From contig NZ_WNKS01000006.1 of NCBI RefSeq assembly GCF_009720655.1, forward strand, positions 1-64,000: 64,000 nt of DNA, written 5' to 3'. The DNA is from Rhodoblastus acidophilus (GTDB lineage Bacteria; Pseudomonadota; Alphaproteobacteria; Rhizobiales; Beijerinckiaceae). The translations under genes and the position numbers were made by a program. The notes beneath the pieces were generated by a model. It searched no databases. It worked only from the letters and a program-made list of their open reading frames with translations, and was not told where the DNA came from. Positions 7,479 through 15,664 of the stretch are shown here, piece by piece; the first letter of the stretch is position 1; each line of letters opens with the position of its first letter.

Positions 7479-8948
7479 ATGTCCGCTCTGGAAACCGCCG
7501 AAAGGCCGGAAACGCTGCGCCGCATCGCCATCGACCCCGTCACAAGGGTCGAGGGCCACGGCAAGGTCACGCTGCTCCTCGACGCCGACAACAAGATTCA
7601 TCAGGTCCGTCTGCACATCGTCGAGTTTCGCGGTTTTGAAGTTTTCATCGAGGGCCGCCCCTATTGGGAGGTCCCGGTCGCGGTGCAGCGCCTGTGCGGC
7701 ATCTGTCCGGTCAGCCACCACCTCGCCGCGGTCAAGGCCATGGACCTGATCGCCGGCTATTCCAAGCTGACCCCCACGGCGGAAAAGCTCCGCCGCCTCA
7801 TGCATTACGGCCAGATGGTGCAATCGCACGCCTTGCATTTCTTCCATCTGGCCTCGCCCGACCTGCTGCTCGGTTTCGATTCCGAACCGACCCGCCGCAA
7901 CATCGTCGGCGTCGCCATGGACCACCCCGAAATCGCCACGCAAGGCGTGCTGCTGCGCAAATACGGCCAGGAGGTGATCCGCCACACCGCGGGCAAGCGC
8001 ATCCACGGCACCGGCGCCATCCCCGGCGGCGTCAACAAGGGCCTGACCATTGCCGAACGCGACGAGCTGCGCCGCGACATTCCGCAGATGATCGAATGGG
8101 CGCGCGGCGCGGTGAAGATGCTGGAGAAGCTGCATCTCACCAATCCCAATTTCTACAACCGCTTCGGCGAATTGCCCTCCAACATGATGGGCTTTGTGAA
8201 CGCCGCCGGCGAAATGGACCTTTATCACGGCGGATTGCGCGCCCGCGACGCGCAGGGCGGCGCGATCTTCGATCACGTGGACTACGCCCAATACAACGAG
8301 GTGTTGCAGGAAGAGGTCAAATCCTGGTCCTACATGAAGTTTCCGCACATCAAGTCGTTGGGCGCGGAGAACGGCTGGTACAAGGTCGGGCCCCTCGCCC
8401 GCGTGCAGGTCTGCGACCGCATTCCCAGCGAAATGGCGGAAGCCGAGCGCCAGAACCTGATCGCGATGGGCGACGGCAAGCCGGTCCACGGCACGTTGTT
8501 CTTCCATTGGGCGCGCATGATCGAGGCGCTGCATGCGGTGGAAGTGATCGGCCAGTTGCTCGACGATCCCGACATTCTGGGGACGGACCTGATGGCTGAC
8601 AAGGGCGAGCGCCGCGAGGAGGCGGTCGGCGTGATCGAGGCGCCGCGAGGAACCCTGTTCCACCACTATCGCGTCGGCGACGACGATCTTGTCAAATATT
8701 GCAACCTGATCGTCTCGACCACCAACAACAACCAGGCGATGAACGAGGCGATCCGCACCGTGGCGACGCAATATTTGACCGGTCGCGAGATCACCGAAGG
8801 CTTGTTGAACCACATCGAAGTCGCGATCCGCGCCTACGACCCCTGCCTGTCCTGCGCGACCCACGCCATCGGCCAGATGCCGCTGCAAGTGGAATTGCTC
8901 GACGCCGACGGCGCCTTGGTCCATCGCGCCAGCAAGAATATGGGGTGA
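7479..8948 (+). CDS. hoxH: [NiFe]-hydrogenase large subunit HoxH
   Basis: HoxH binds the NiFe(CN)2CO catalytic site. The ATG at 7479 (MSALETAERPETLRRIAIDP) follows hoxY by 8 nt; the longer open frame from 7398 overlaps hoxY and is rejected. The 489-residue protein carries the N-terminal ligand motif RLCGICPVSHH (C73, C76) and the C-terminal DPCLSCATH (C456, C459, H462). It ends with a 27-residue tail (from A463) that HoxW would remove after nickel insertion. The motifs fit group 3d. No maturation genes (hypA-F) occur in the window and must be elsewhere. Confidence 0.96.
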   Translation: MSALETAERPETLRRIAIDPVTRVEGHGKVTLLLDADNKIHQVRLHIVEFRGFEVFIEGRPYWEVPVAVQRLCGICPVSHHLAAVKAMDLIAGYSKLTPTAEKLRRLMHYGQMVQSHALHFFHLASPDLLLGFDSEPTRRNIVGVAMDHPEIATQGVLLRKYGQEVIRHTAGKRIHGTGAIPGGVNKGLTIAERDELRRDIPQMIEWARGAVKMLEKLHLTNPNFYNRFGELPSNMMGFVNAAGEMDLYHGGLRARDAQGGAIFDHVDYAQYNEVLQEEVKSWSYMKFPHIKSLGAENGWYKVGPLARVQVCDRIPSEMAEAERQNLIAMGDGKPVHGTLFFHWARMIEALHAVEVIGQLLDDPDILGTDLMADKGERREEAVGVIEAPRGTLFHHYRVGDDDLVKYCNLIVSTTNNNQAMNEAIRTVATQYLTGREITEGLLNHIEVAIRAYDPCLSCATHAIGQMPLQVELLDADGALVHRASKNMG

Positions 8949-8955
8949 TTTCATC

Positions 8956-8981
8956 CCCTCTCCCCGCTCGCGGGGAGAGGG
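8956..8981. repeat. Perfect 12-bp hairpin between hoxH and hoxW
   Basis: Arms CCCTCTCCCCGC and GCGGGGAGAGGG enclose a 2-nt TC centre. It lies 7 nt after the hoxH stop. It could be an RNA processing or stabilising element, or a partial terminator lowering hoxW expression. Sequences of this CCTCTCC/GGAGAGG type also recur in degenerate form at 11519-11588. Confidence 0.7.
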
Positions 8982-9004
8982 AGCAGAGCCGTCACGGTCA
9001 ATCC

Positions 9005-9472
9005 ATGCATCTCGTCATTTTCGGTTGGGGCAATGAATCGCGCGGCGACGACGCCTTTGGCCCGCTGCTGCTGCGCCGCCTGGAACAGGCCGCCTGGCCG
9101 GACACAACCCTGATCGAAGATTTCCAGCTCCAGCTCGAACACGCGCTGGACCTGCGCGGCGCGGACCTCGCGCTGTTCCTGGACGCCGGCCGCGACACGC
9201 CCGCCCCCTTTCTGTTCAAGGAAATTTTTCCAAGCGCCGGCATGACCCACACCAGCCATGCGCTGCCGCCCCAATCCGTGCTCGACGTCTTCAGGCAAGT
9301 CGACAAGGCCGAACCGCCGCCCAGCTTCCTGTTGTGCGTGCGCGGCGAGAGCTTTGGGCTCGGCGAGGGCCTGTCGCCGCAAGGCGCGGATCGTCTGCGA
9401 CAAGCCGGCGCTTTCCTGGAAAAACTCGGCGCCGTCCGAACGCCCGAATCCTGGCGATCCCTCGCGTCCTGA
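9005..9472 (+). CDS. hoxW: Hydrogenase maturation endopeptidase HoxW
   Basis: HoxW is a nickel-dependent protease of the HyaD/HycI family that trims the HoxH C-terminus. The ATG at 9005 gives MHLVIFGWGNESRGDDAFGPLLL, containing the family signature GxGNxxRxDDxxG (here GWGNESRGDDAFG) with the metal-binding acidic residue. The 155-residue length is usual. A second conserved region reads ALFLDAGRD near residue 60, and His in MTHTSHALPP near residue 80 is a probable metal ligand. It is separated from hoxH by the 8956-8981 hairpin but stays in the operon order. Confidence 0.9.
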   Translation: MHLVIFGWGNESRGDDAFGPLLLRRLEQAAWPDTTLIEDFQLQLEHALDLRGADLALFLDAGRDTPAPFLFKEIFPSAGMTHTSHALPPQSVLDVFRQVDKAEPPPSFLLCVRGESFGLGEGLSPQGADRLRQAGAFLEKLGAVRTPESWRSLAS

Positions 9473-9506
9473 CGCCTCCGTTCCTATCGAACGAATACAT
9501 ACATTT

Positions 9507-9522
9507 TGTACGACACGAGACA
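9507..9522 (+). promoter_or_regulatory. NifA-type upstream activator site (TGT-N10-ACA)
   Basis: TGT-ACGACACGAG-ACA matches the NifA site exactly. It lies about 95-110 nt upstream of the sigma-54 promoter elements at 9601-9616, a usual distance for NifA enhancers. A chance match in a region of this size is unlikely (a few percent) but possible; the pairing with a sigma-54 promoter strengthens it. Confidence 0.5.
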
Positions 9523-9600
9523 AACACTCTCGCCCGAACACCGAATCATCGTTCAACATGAAATGTGAGTAAATAACGCTTTTCTCCCTTCCACCCCGTC

Positions 9601-9616
9601 TGGCCCGCTTCTTGCG
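9601..9616 (+). promoter_or_regulatory. Sigma-54 (RpoN) promoter
   Basis: TGGCCCGCTTCTTGCG fits the consensus TGGCACG-N4-TTGC with invariant GG and GC at the right spacing. The inferred start is near 9626, 18 nt before the ATG at 9644, with AAGGAG (9631-9636) as the ribosome site. Confidence 0.75.
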
Positions 9617-9643
9617 CCGCCGGAAACGGAAAGGAGCATTGTC

Positions 9644-10171
9644 ATGACCTCCAGGGCCGCCATCGCCGCGATCTGCGGCGCGCACAGCGCCGAAAAGCGC
9701 CTGCTGCTGCATGATTTCATCAAGCGCCGCCGCCGCGAGGGCCTCCGCCTCGCCGGCGTGATCGAGGCGCGCGACCCTGGCGCCGGCGCCTGTGGCGCCT
9801 TGTCCCTCATCGACCTCGCCACCGGCGCGCGCATAAGCATCTCCCAAAAACTCGGGCCGGGCTCCACCGCCTGCAATCTCGACCCCGGCGGCGTCGCCGA
9901 CGCCTGCGCCGCCGCCCAGCGCGCGATCGCGGCCGGCGCCGATCTCGTCGCGCTCAGCAAGTTCGGCAAGCTCGAAGCGGACGGCGGCGGCCTCCGCGAC
10001 GCCTTCGCCAGCGCGGGGGAAAGCGGCCTTCCCGTCATCACCACGCTGCACCCGAGCCTGCGCGAAGACTTTTTCCGCTTCGCCGGCGATCTCGCCGAGG
10101 CCATCGCCCCCGAGCCCCAAGCGCTGGACGCCTGGTGGAGCGAACTGTTCGCGCAAAGCCGCGCCGCCTGA
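9644..10171 (+). CDS. DUF2478 family protein (THEP1-like, molybdenum/nitrogen-fixation associated)
   Basis: The 175-residue soluble protein shows the DUF2478 pattern. REGLRLAGVIEAR comes near residue 30, then LIDLATGARISISQKLGPGS near 60-80, LDPGGVADACAAAQRA near 85-100, and DLVALSKFGKLEADGGGLRDAF near 105-125. An N-terminal AICGAHSAEKRLLL occupies the place of a P-loop but lacks a full GxxGxGK[ST], so NTP binding is uncertain. DUF2478 genes are often found near molybdenum transport or nitrogenase genes; the exact function is not established. It is the first gene behind a sigma-54 promoter and NifA-type site, with a YqeB-like gene 13 nt downstream. Confidence 0.8.
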   Translation: MTSRAAIAAICGAHSAEKRLLLHDFIKRRRREGLRLAGVIEARDPGAGACGALSLIDLATGARISISQKLGPGSTACNLDPGGVADACAAAQRAIAAGADLVALSKFGKLEADGGGLRDAFASAGESGLPVITTLHPSLREDFFRFAGDLAEAIAPEPQALDAWWSELFAQSRAA

Positions 10172-10184
10172 GAGGACCAAACCC

Positions 10185-11027
10185 ATGAACGAACACGCCC
10201 TCTACGGCTTCCAGACCCTTCGCCTCGCGGTCGTGATGGGGACCAGCGAGATCGCGTCCGCCGTCGCCGTCGCGCTCACCGGCGCCGGCTACGGCGTGGC
10301 CATGGTCCACGACCCTTTCCCCCCGGTGATCCGGCGCGGCATGGCGTTCCATGACGCGCTCTACGACGATCCCGTCACGGTCGGCGGGGTGGTCGGAGAA
10401 CGGGCGGAACACCTCCTGGAAATCGCCGGCGTGCTGGCGCGCCGGGCGCGCGTCGCGGTCACGCCCCTGTCCCTGGGCGAACTGCTCGCCTATCGCGCCG
10501 CCGACATTCTTGTGGACGCGCGCCTGCAAAAAGACCGGATCACCCCCGACTTCCGTCGTCTCGCGCGCCTGACCATCGGCATGGGGCCGAAATTCGCCGT
10601 GGGCGTGAATTGCGACATCGCCATCGAAACCCGTCCGGCCCGCGCCGGCGCGGTCCTGACCTCGGGCGAGACGGAGGCCGCCGACGGCAAGGCGCGCGCG
10701 CTCGGCGGCGTCGGCCGCGAGCGTTTCGTCTATTCCGACCGCGACGGCGTCTGGCGCACGCCCATGGACGTGGGCATGTGGGTTCCCAAGAATTTTGTTG
10801 TCGGGCGCCACGACGGTTTTCCCATACGCGCCCCGTTCGACGGCCATTTGCGCGGAATCGCGCGTGACGGCGCCATCGCGCCGGCGGGAGTCAAACTCGT
10901 CGAGATCGACCCGCGCGGCCGTGAGTCCTGCTGGACGGGCATGGACGCGCGCGGCCTGGAGTTGGCCAACGCCTGCGTGCGCGCGATCGAGCTTCAGCCG
11001 GCGCGGGCGCAAAGAACCGTGGCTTGA
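10185..11027 (+). CDS. YqeB/EF2563-like molybdenum hydroxylase accessory protein
   Basis: The 280-residue protein has an N-terminal nucleotide-fold start (LRLAVVMGTSEIASAVAVALTGAGYGVAMVH). This is followed by the YqeB-family elements PPVIRRGMAFHDALYDDPVTVGGV, a central ADILVDARL, then GMGPKFAVGVNCDIAIETRP and a C-terminal barrel-like part beginning PFDGHLRGI. YqeB proteins accompany molybdenum hydroxylases of the xanthine dehydrogenase type and are thought to act on cofactor or metal, but no enzyme activity is proven. Here no hydroxylase is adjacent. It shares the sigma-54 operon with the DUF2478 gene. Confidence 0.7.
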   Translation: MNEHALYGFQTLRLAVVMGTSEIASAVAVALTGAGYGVAMVHDPFPPVIRRGMAFHDALYDDPVTVGGVVGERAEHLLEIAGVLARRARVAVTPLSLGELLAYRAADILVDARLQKDRITPDFRRLARLTIGMGPKFAVGVNCDIAIETRPARAGAVLTSGETEAADGKARALGGVGRERFVYSDRDGVWRTPMDVGMWVPKNFVVGRHDGFPIRAPFDGHLRGIARDGAIAPAGVKLVEIDPRGRESCWTGMDARGLELANACVRAIELQPARAQRTVA

Positions 11028-11151
11028 GCGCTGAGTCGCGCCGAAGCCAGCCCGTAAATCTTGAATTAATTATACTTTATTTTCAACCTGTTGGTTGGTT
11101 GTAGCTGAGATGTCCCTGAGTTTCTTGTTCTCACGGATCAACGGAGTTGTC

Positions 11152-11337
11152 ATGCGTGAGAAGCTTCAGGCGGCGATTGAGCGCGCGTTCATCGACCTGC
11201 ATTATGCCGAGGCCGAACTGCGCATAAGCCAGACGGCCGAAAACGGGCCTGAGATCGAGCACATCAGGCTGGCGATCCGGGAACTTCAGTCCGCCATCGA
11301 ATCCCGGGACGCTTCCGGCGAAACGCCCGACGCCTGA
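11152..11337 (+). CDS. Small helical hypothetical protein (61 residues)
   Basis: I do not recognise it. The ATG at 11152 (MREKLQAAIERAFIDLHYAEAELRI) has CGGAG a few nt upstream; an upstream TTG start at 11095 would add an unlikely leader. The product is acidic and strongly helical with heptad-like spacing (ELRISQ, EIEHIRLAIRELQSAIES), suggesting a small coiled coil. An AT-rich stretch at 11056-11085 upstream may hold its promoter. A dispersed repeat begins 6 nt after the stop. Confidence 0.55.
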   Translation: MREKLQAAIERAFIDLHYAEAELRISQTAENGPEIEHIRLAIRELQSAIESRDASGETPDA

Positions 11338-11342
11338 TCCAA

Positions 11343-11410
11343 CCTTCGCCATGAGGATTTCCGTGCGATTTCGTTTTCGCGGATCGCGAAGCGATCTTGC
11401 GGAAACCGTA
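11343..11410 (+). repeat. Dispersed palindromic repeat, family 1, copy A (partial)
   Basis: CCTTCGCC, then GAGGATTTCC, GATTTCGTTTTCGCGG, ATCGCGAAGCGATC and GCGGAAACCGTA match copies at 34258-34380, 45868-45990 and 45995-46080. Copy A lacks the 13-bp terminal hairpin found in the 34.3-kb and 45.9-kb full copies. Confidence 0.85.
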
Positions 11411-11414
11411 TGAC

Positions 11415-11453
11415 AATAAAAAAAACGCTCGCCCGTACATCCGGGGCGAGCGT
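11415..11453 (-). terminator. Rho-independent terminator for the RTX gene
   Basis: On the minus strand the stem ACGCTCGCCC/GGGCGAGCGT (11425-11434 with 11444-11453) is a perfect 10 bp with a 9-nt loop and is followed by eight T residues (A8 at 11418-11425 on the plus strand). It lies about 135 nt beyond the RTX stop codon. Confidence 0.85.
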
Positions 11454-11518
11454 CATATCCCGTCCAATGTCTGGGGAGAGCAACAGGACAAGCTCAATCT
11501 CGCCGACCAGGCTTGCGC

Positions 11519-11588
11519 AAGCCTCCCCTCTCCCTCAAGAGGTCCGATGGGCTGCATGAACCCGAGCCCACCGGACGGAGAGAGGCTT
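11519..11588. repeat. Imperfect nested inverted repeat at the 3' end of the RTX gene
   Basis: Outer arms AAGCCTC / GAGGCTT, middle arms GTCCG / CGGAC and inner arms TGGGCT / AGCCCA nest in order, giving a cruciform-like structure that touches the RTX stop codon at 11588-11590. Its CCCTCTCC / GGAGAG part resembles the hox hairpin at 8956. Confidence 0.55.
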
Positions 11589-14500
11589 CACAGGATGAAA
11601 TTCCCCGCGGCCACGGTCGTGACATTGTTCAGAGTCAACTGGAAGTCGGCGATGCCATTGCCGTCGACATCCGCTTCGACCACGCCGCTGCTGAAGCGGA
11701 GCTGCCCGGCCACACCGCTGAAGTCGGCCGTGTTGATGTAGGTGAAGGCCTGATTGCCCGCAACGACAGGATTCGCGTCGATCGCCGACATGTCGACCTT
11801 GTCGCCATCGGCAGCGATGAAGTCGGTGATGATGTCGCGGTAGATCGTGCCCGGCTGGCTGTCGGCCGTTGTCTGGAACACGAACCTGTCGGCGCCGGTT
11901 CCGCCGGTCATGGTGTCGCGACCGTAACCGCCAATCAGGATGTCAAGGCCCGTTCCGCCGTCGAGCGCGTCGTCGCCCGCCTTGCCATCGAGCGAATCGT
12001 CGCCGGCCCCGCCCGACAAGACGTCATTGCCGCTGGTGCCCACCAGGACGTCGTTCCCCGGCGTGCCCGGCGTTGTCGAACCCGCGGTGAGCTTGATGTC
12101 CCTGCCGCTCAAGGTGAACGCGGTCACGGCGTATGTGCCGCGCAAGGTGATCGTGACGTCAGCGCCGGCGGTATTGTCGGTGCCGACGAAAAGCGACGTC
12201 GTCGTATCGGCGTTAACCCGAATCTGAACGCCACCATTACCCAGCGTCGTCCCATCGCCGCTGGAAACCGTCCCGACAAGCGATGCATTGAGGATGCGAA
12301 TGATGTCGCCGCCGGCGGCGTCGGTGATGGTGTCGACGCCATTTCCGCCGCTCTCGAAGCGGAACACGTCGTTTCCCGCGCCGCCCGTCAGGAGGTCGTT
12401 GCCTCCATAGCCTTCCATCACATCGTTCCCGACGCCGCCGTTGATCTTGTCGTCCGCGCCGCCGCCGTAAAGCCGATCGTCGCCGCTGCCGCCAGTCATG
12501 TCGAACTGTTCAAAATTGGCGAAGGTGATGCTGTTGACGCCGTCGCTATCGGCCAACTTCCACCATCCATATCCAAGGTCCGTGCCGGTTACGCTGCTGG
12601 TCGAGGACGAGAAGTCGAAGATCAGCAGATCGGAACCGACGCCGCCATCGGCGCGATCAATGCCTCTGCCGAGATTGACGGCGTCATTGCCGGCGTTTGT
12701 CGACACGTTGTCGTTGCCCACAACATTATGCGTGTCGATCGTGTCGCTGCCCGATCCGGCGCTCAGCTGGATGTTTTCGATTCCGGTCAGCTGGGTTCCG
12801 TTGTTGACGAGCGTTCCGTCGCCAGTCGCGTTCAGAACCAGCGTCAGGTTCTTGACAGCGCTGCTTTGGTCGCCAATCCACAGGTCGTTTCCGACGCCGC
12901 CGTTGACAACGTCGACGCCTTGGAAGCTGTTGAGGATGTCATTGCCGCCCCCACCAGACAGGGTGTCGTTGTAGCCGCCGCCACGAAGCTGGTCGCCGCC
13001 TGAACCGCCGGTGATCACGAATTTCTCGATGCCATAGTAGCGGATGCTGCGGGTCCCGGCGGCATCTGCGTACTGGTAATTGCCATAGTAGAGATCGGTC
13101 CACCGGACCGATGTCGTGGCCGTTGAGTAGTTGATGGTCAGCGTATCGACGCCGTCGCCACCATCGGCGTAATCCCTGCCGAGACCCAGGGCGATGCTGT
13201 CATTCCCTCCGCCGGTCGCGACCGAGTCATTGAAGGCGTATCCGGCTGTGCTGATCACGTCGGCGCCGACGCCGGTGGTGAGTTGCAGGCATTCGATGTT
13301 GCGAACATCCATGCCCGCCAGGGCGCCCTGGCTGACAGTCTGGCTGGCGGCGCAATCGATCAGGACCTTCGCCGCCTTGGCGCTGAGATTGGCCACCCAG
13401 GTGTCATTGGCCGTACCGCCGTCGATCTTGGCGCTGCCAGCCTTGCTGTCGAGGTAATCGTTGCCGCCGCCGCCGACCAGCACATCGTAATCGCCGCCGC
13501 CGATCAGGGTATCGGCCGCCGTACCGCCCGTCAGCGTGTAGCGCTCGAACTGATAGTAATCGAGTCTGTTGACGCCGTCGGCCGTCGCGAAATGATAGTG
13601 TCCATAGTAGTCGTCCGTCCAACTGATCGACGTCGTCACCGTTGACCAGTTCATGATCAGCGTATCCGTAGCGTCGCCGCCATCGGCGCTGTCCTTCCCG
13701 AGCCCCAGGTTGACGCTGTCGTCCCCGGCCCTGGTCGAGACCGAGTCATTGAGGGCGTATCCCGCCGTGCTGATTACGTCGGCCCCCGCGTCGGTCGTCA
13801 ATTGCAGACACTCGATGTTGCGAATATCGAGCCCCGCCGCGACGCCTTGGCTGACGGTCTGGCTGCCCGCGCAGTCGATCAGAACATTCGCGGCTTCGCC
13901 GCTGGCGTTGAGATTGGCCGCCCAGATATCATTGCCGGCGCTGCCGTCGATCTTGGCGTCGCCACCGGCGCTGTTGAGGGAATCGGCGCCCCCGCCGCCG
14001 ATGAGCGTGTCATAGGCGCCGCCGCCAATCAGGACGTCGTCAGCCGAACCACCCGTCAAGGTGTAGCGCTCGAACGCATAGTAATCGAGCCTGTTGAGAC
14101 CGTCGGCCGACGCGAAATGATAGTGTCCATAGTAGTCGTCCGTCCAACTGATCGACGTCGTCAGGGCGGACCAGTTCATGACCAGCAAGTCATCGCCGTC
14201 TCCGCCATTGGCGTTGTCCAGCCCGCGGCCTGTCGAAACAATATCGTTACCGAGGCCGGTTGAGATGGAGTCATTGTAGGCGCCAGCGTTTGCCGTGATG
14301 GTGTCGTCGCCGGCTCCGGTCGTCGCCGAAAGGGCCTCGACATTGTTCACGGTTGCGCCGGTGCTGACGACGCCCACAGCCGTCGAAATGTCAATGCCGA
14401 TGTCGTCGGCAAAGGCGGTATAGTCGACGACCCATGTATCAGCGCCCAATCCGCCCCCGATCGTGTCGATGCCGCCGTATCCATACAGGATGTCGTTGCC

Positions 14501-15301
14501 ATCGCGACCGGAAAGAAAGTCGTTATCGTTGCCCCCCCGGAGATCGTCGTTTCCGGCGCCGCCGGTGATGTTATATTTCTCGAAACGGATGAAATCAGTT
14601 CGCAGGCTCTCGGTAAAACCGTCGCTATTCGTATAGCGTGCGTTGCCATAGTTGAGGTCCACCCAATACACATCTGTCGTGGCGTAGCCGAAGTTCAACG
14701 TCAACGTATCCGCGCCGTCGCCGCCATCGGCGTAGTCGAAGCCCCGCCCCCCGCTGAACGTGTCGTCGCCGACCCCAAGGATGACAGAATCATCTCCCGC
14801 CACCGCAGACGTGTCGATAATGTCATCGCCAACGCCCGTGGTGATGGAAATGGCTTCGATGTTCTTGATCGTAGCGCCGGTGGTCGCGACCGTGAACACG
14901 GCGCCGCCCGCCAGCAACTGAATGACCTGATCGTCAGAGATAGATGAATAGTTGACGGTCCATCGGTCAGCGCCAACGCCGCCATCGATCTGGTCCTGGC
15001 CCATCCCGCTCTCGATCGTGTCGTTGCCGGCGCCGCCGTTCAGCTTATCGGCCAGGCCGCCGCCGTGAAGGTAATCGGCGCCGGAGCCACCCGTAATCTC
15101 AAACTTTTCAAAGTTGTAAGCGACAATTCCCGTAGAATGATCGTCCGTGAAGGTGACTTTCGTTCCCTCCCAAATGCAGCGGATCGGACCTGTCAACGTC
15201 CCGTAATTGAGAACCAGCGTGTCGGTGCCGCCCAAGGCGTTCACGTCCTCAAAGCCCAGACCTGCCGAATAGACGTCGTCGCCATCGGTGAACGTAGTCA
15301 T
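11588..15301 (-). CDS. Large RTX (hemolysin-type calcium-binding) repeat protein
   Basis: The 1237-residue acidic protein begins MTTFTDGDDVYSAGLG with no Sec signal. It contains six modules of about 170 residues. Each has a hydrophobic strand block (for example DTLIMNWS), an aromatic block such as TDDYYGHYHF, then FERYTLTGG and glycine-rich nonapeptides of GGxGxDxL type (GGAGNDVFRF, GGAGDDSLDG). The C-terminal 100 residues (ADRFVFQ, IITDFIAADGDKVDMSAID, VEADVDGNGIADFQLTLNN) match the serralysin C-terminal secretion domain, pointing to type I export and calcium-dependent folding outside the cell. No T1SS ABC/MFP genes are nearby and no catalytic domain is visible, so a structural or surface-layer/adhesive role is likely. 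GGGGAGG precedes the ATG. Confidence 0.85.
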   Translation of the reverse strand: MTTFTDGDDVYSAGLGFEDVNALGGTDTLVLNYGTLTGPIRCIWEGTKVTFTDDHSTGIVAYNFEKFEITGGSGADYLHGGGLADKLNGGAGNDTIESGMGQDQIDGGVGADRWTVNYSSISDDQVIQLLAGGAVFTVATTGATIKNIEAISITTGVGDDIIDTSAVAGDDSVILGVGDDTFSGGRGFDYADGGDGADTLTLNFGYATTDVYWVDLNYGNARYTNSDGFTESLRTDFIRFEKYNITGGAGNDDLRGGNDNDFLSGRDGNDILYGYGGIDTIGGGLGADTWVVDYTAFADDIGIDISTAVGVVSTGATVNNVEALSATTGAGDDTITANAGAYNDSISTGLGNDIVSTGRGLDNANGGDGDDLLVMNWSALTTSISWTDDYYGHYHFASADGLNRLDYYAFERYTLTGGSADDVLIGGGAYDTLIGGGGADSLNSAGGDAKIDGSAGNDIWAANLNASGEAANVLIDCAGSQTVSQGVAAGLDIRNIECLQLTTDAGADVISTAGYALNDSVSTRAGDDSVNLGLGKDSADGGDATDTLIMNWSTVTTSISWTDDYYGHYHFATADGVNRLDYYQFERYTLTGGTAADTLIGGGDYDVLVGGGGNDYLDSKAGSAKIDGGTANDTWVANLSAKAAKVLIDCAASQTVSQGALAGMDVRNIECLQLTTGVGADVISTAGYAFNDSVATGGGNDSIALGLGRDYADGGDGVDTLTINYSTATTSVRWTDLYYGNYQYADAAGTRSIRYYGIEKFVITGGSGGDQLRGGGYNDTLSGGGGNDILNSFQGVDVVNGGVGNDLWIGDQSSAVKNLTLVLNATGDGTLVNNGTQLTGIENIQLSAGSGSDTIDTHNVVGNDNVSTNAGNDAVNLGRGIDRADGGVGSDLLIFDFSSSTSSVTGTDLGYGWWKLADSDGVNSITFANFEQFDMTGGSGDDRLYGGGADDKINGGVGNDVMEGYGGNDLLTGGAGNDVFRFESGGNGVDTITDAAGGDIIRILNASLVGTVSSGDGTTLGNGGVQIRVNADTTTSLFVGTDNTAGADVTITLRGTYAVTAFTLSGRDIKLTAGSTTPGTPGNDVLVGTSGNDVLSGGAGDDSLDGKAGDDALDGGTGLDILIGGYGRDTMTGGTGADRFVFQTTADSQPGTIYRDIITDFIAADGDKVDMSAIDANPVVAGNQAFTYINTADFSGVAGQLRFSSGVVEADVDGNGIADFQLTLNNVTTVAAGNFIL

Positions 15302-15664
15302 GATAACCTCCCCACTCTGACGGAAGCATCCGCCAGCGGAATTCCCTGAAAAAACAGTTTACATCATGACCGTTGCGGTGATTATCGGTATTTTCCACAA
15401 GTTAATTGCCTTGACGACGCTTTCAGAAGAAACTGTGCTCAGCGAATACGTTGCCAACGTTAGGGAGCAAGCCAAAATAAAACCAAAAATTACAGACGCT
15501 TACGCAACACCGGCGCTCACGAGCGAAAACTCAAGCTTTACAATAGGCGTGGCGGTGATCACGGAAACGTGAACACAAACCGGTCAGCCCTGGCTATGGT
15601 CGGAGATGGCTGATGGGCGAGCGCGGCGCGGCAGCCATCGCAAGGCGCCGGACGCGCCTCGACG
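15302..15664. other. Intergenic region between RTX and otsA genes
   Basis: This 363-nt stretch is less GC-rich than its surroundings. It holds the RTX ribosome site and presumably its promoter on the minus strand. A 68-codon plus-strand frame (15366-15572) has no ribosome site and no recognisable features. No repeat or terminator was seen. Confidence 0.5.

Noticed and set aside
15366-15572. 68-codon open frame between the RTX and otsA genes
   Set aside because: No ribosome site, no recognisable domain and no supporting context.
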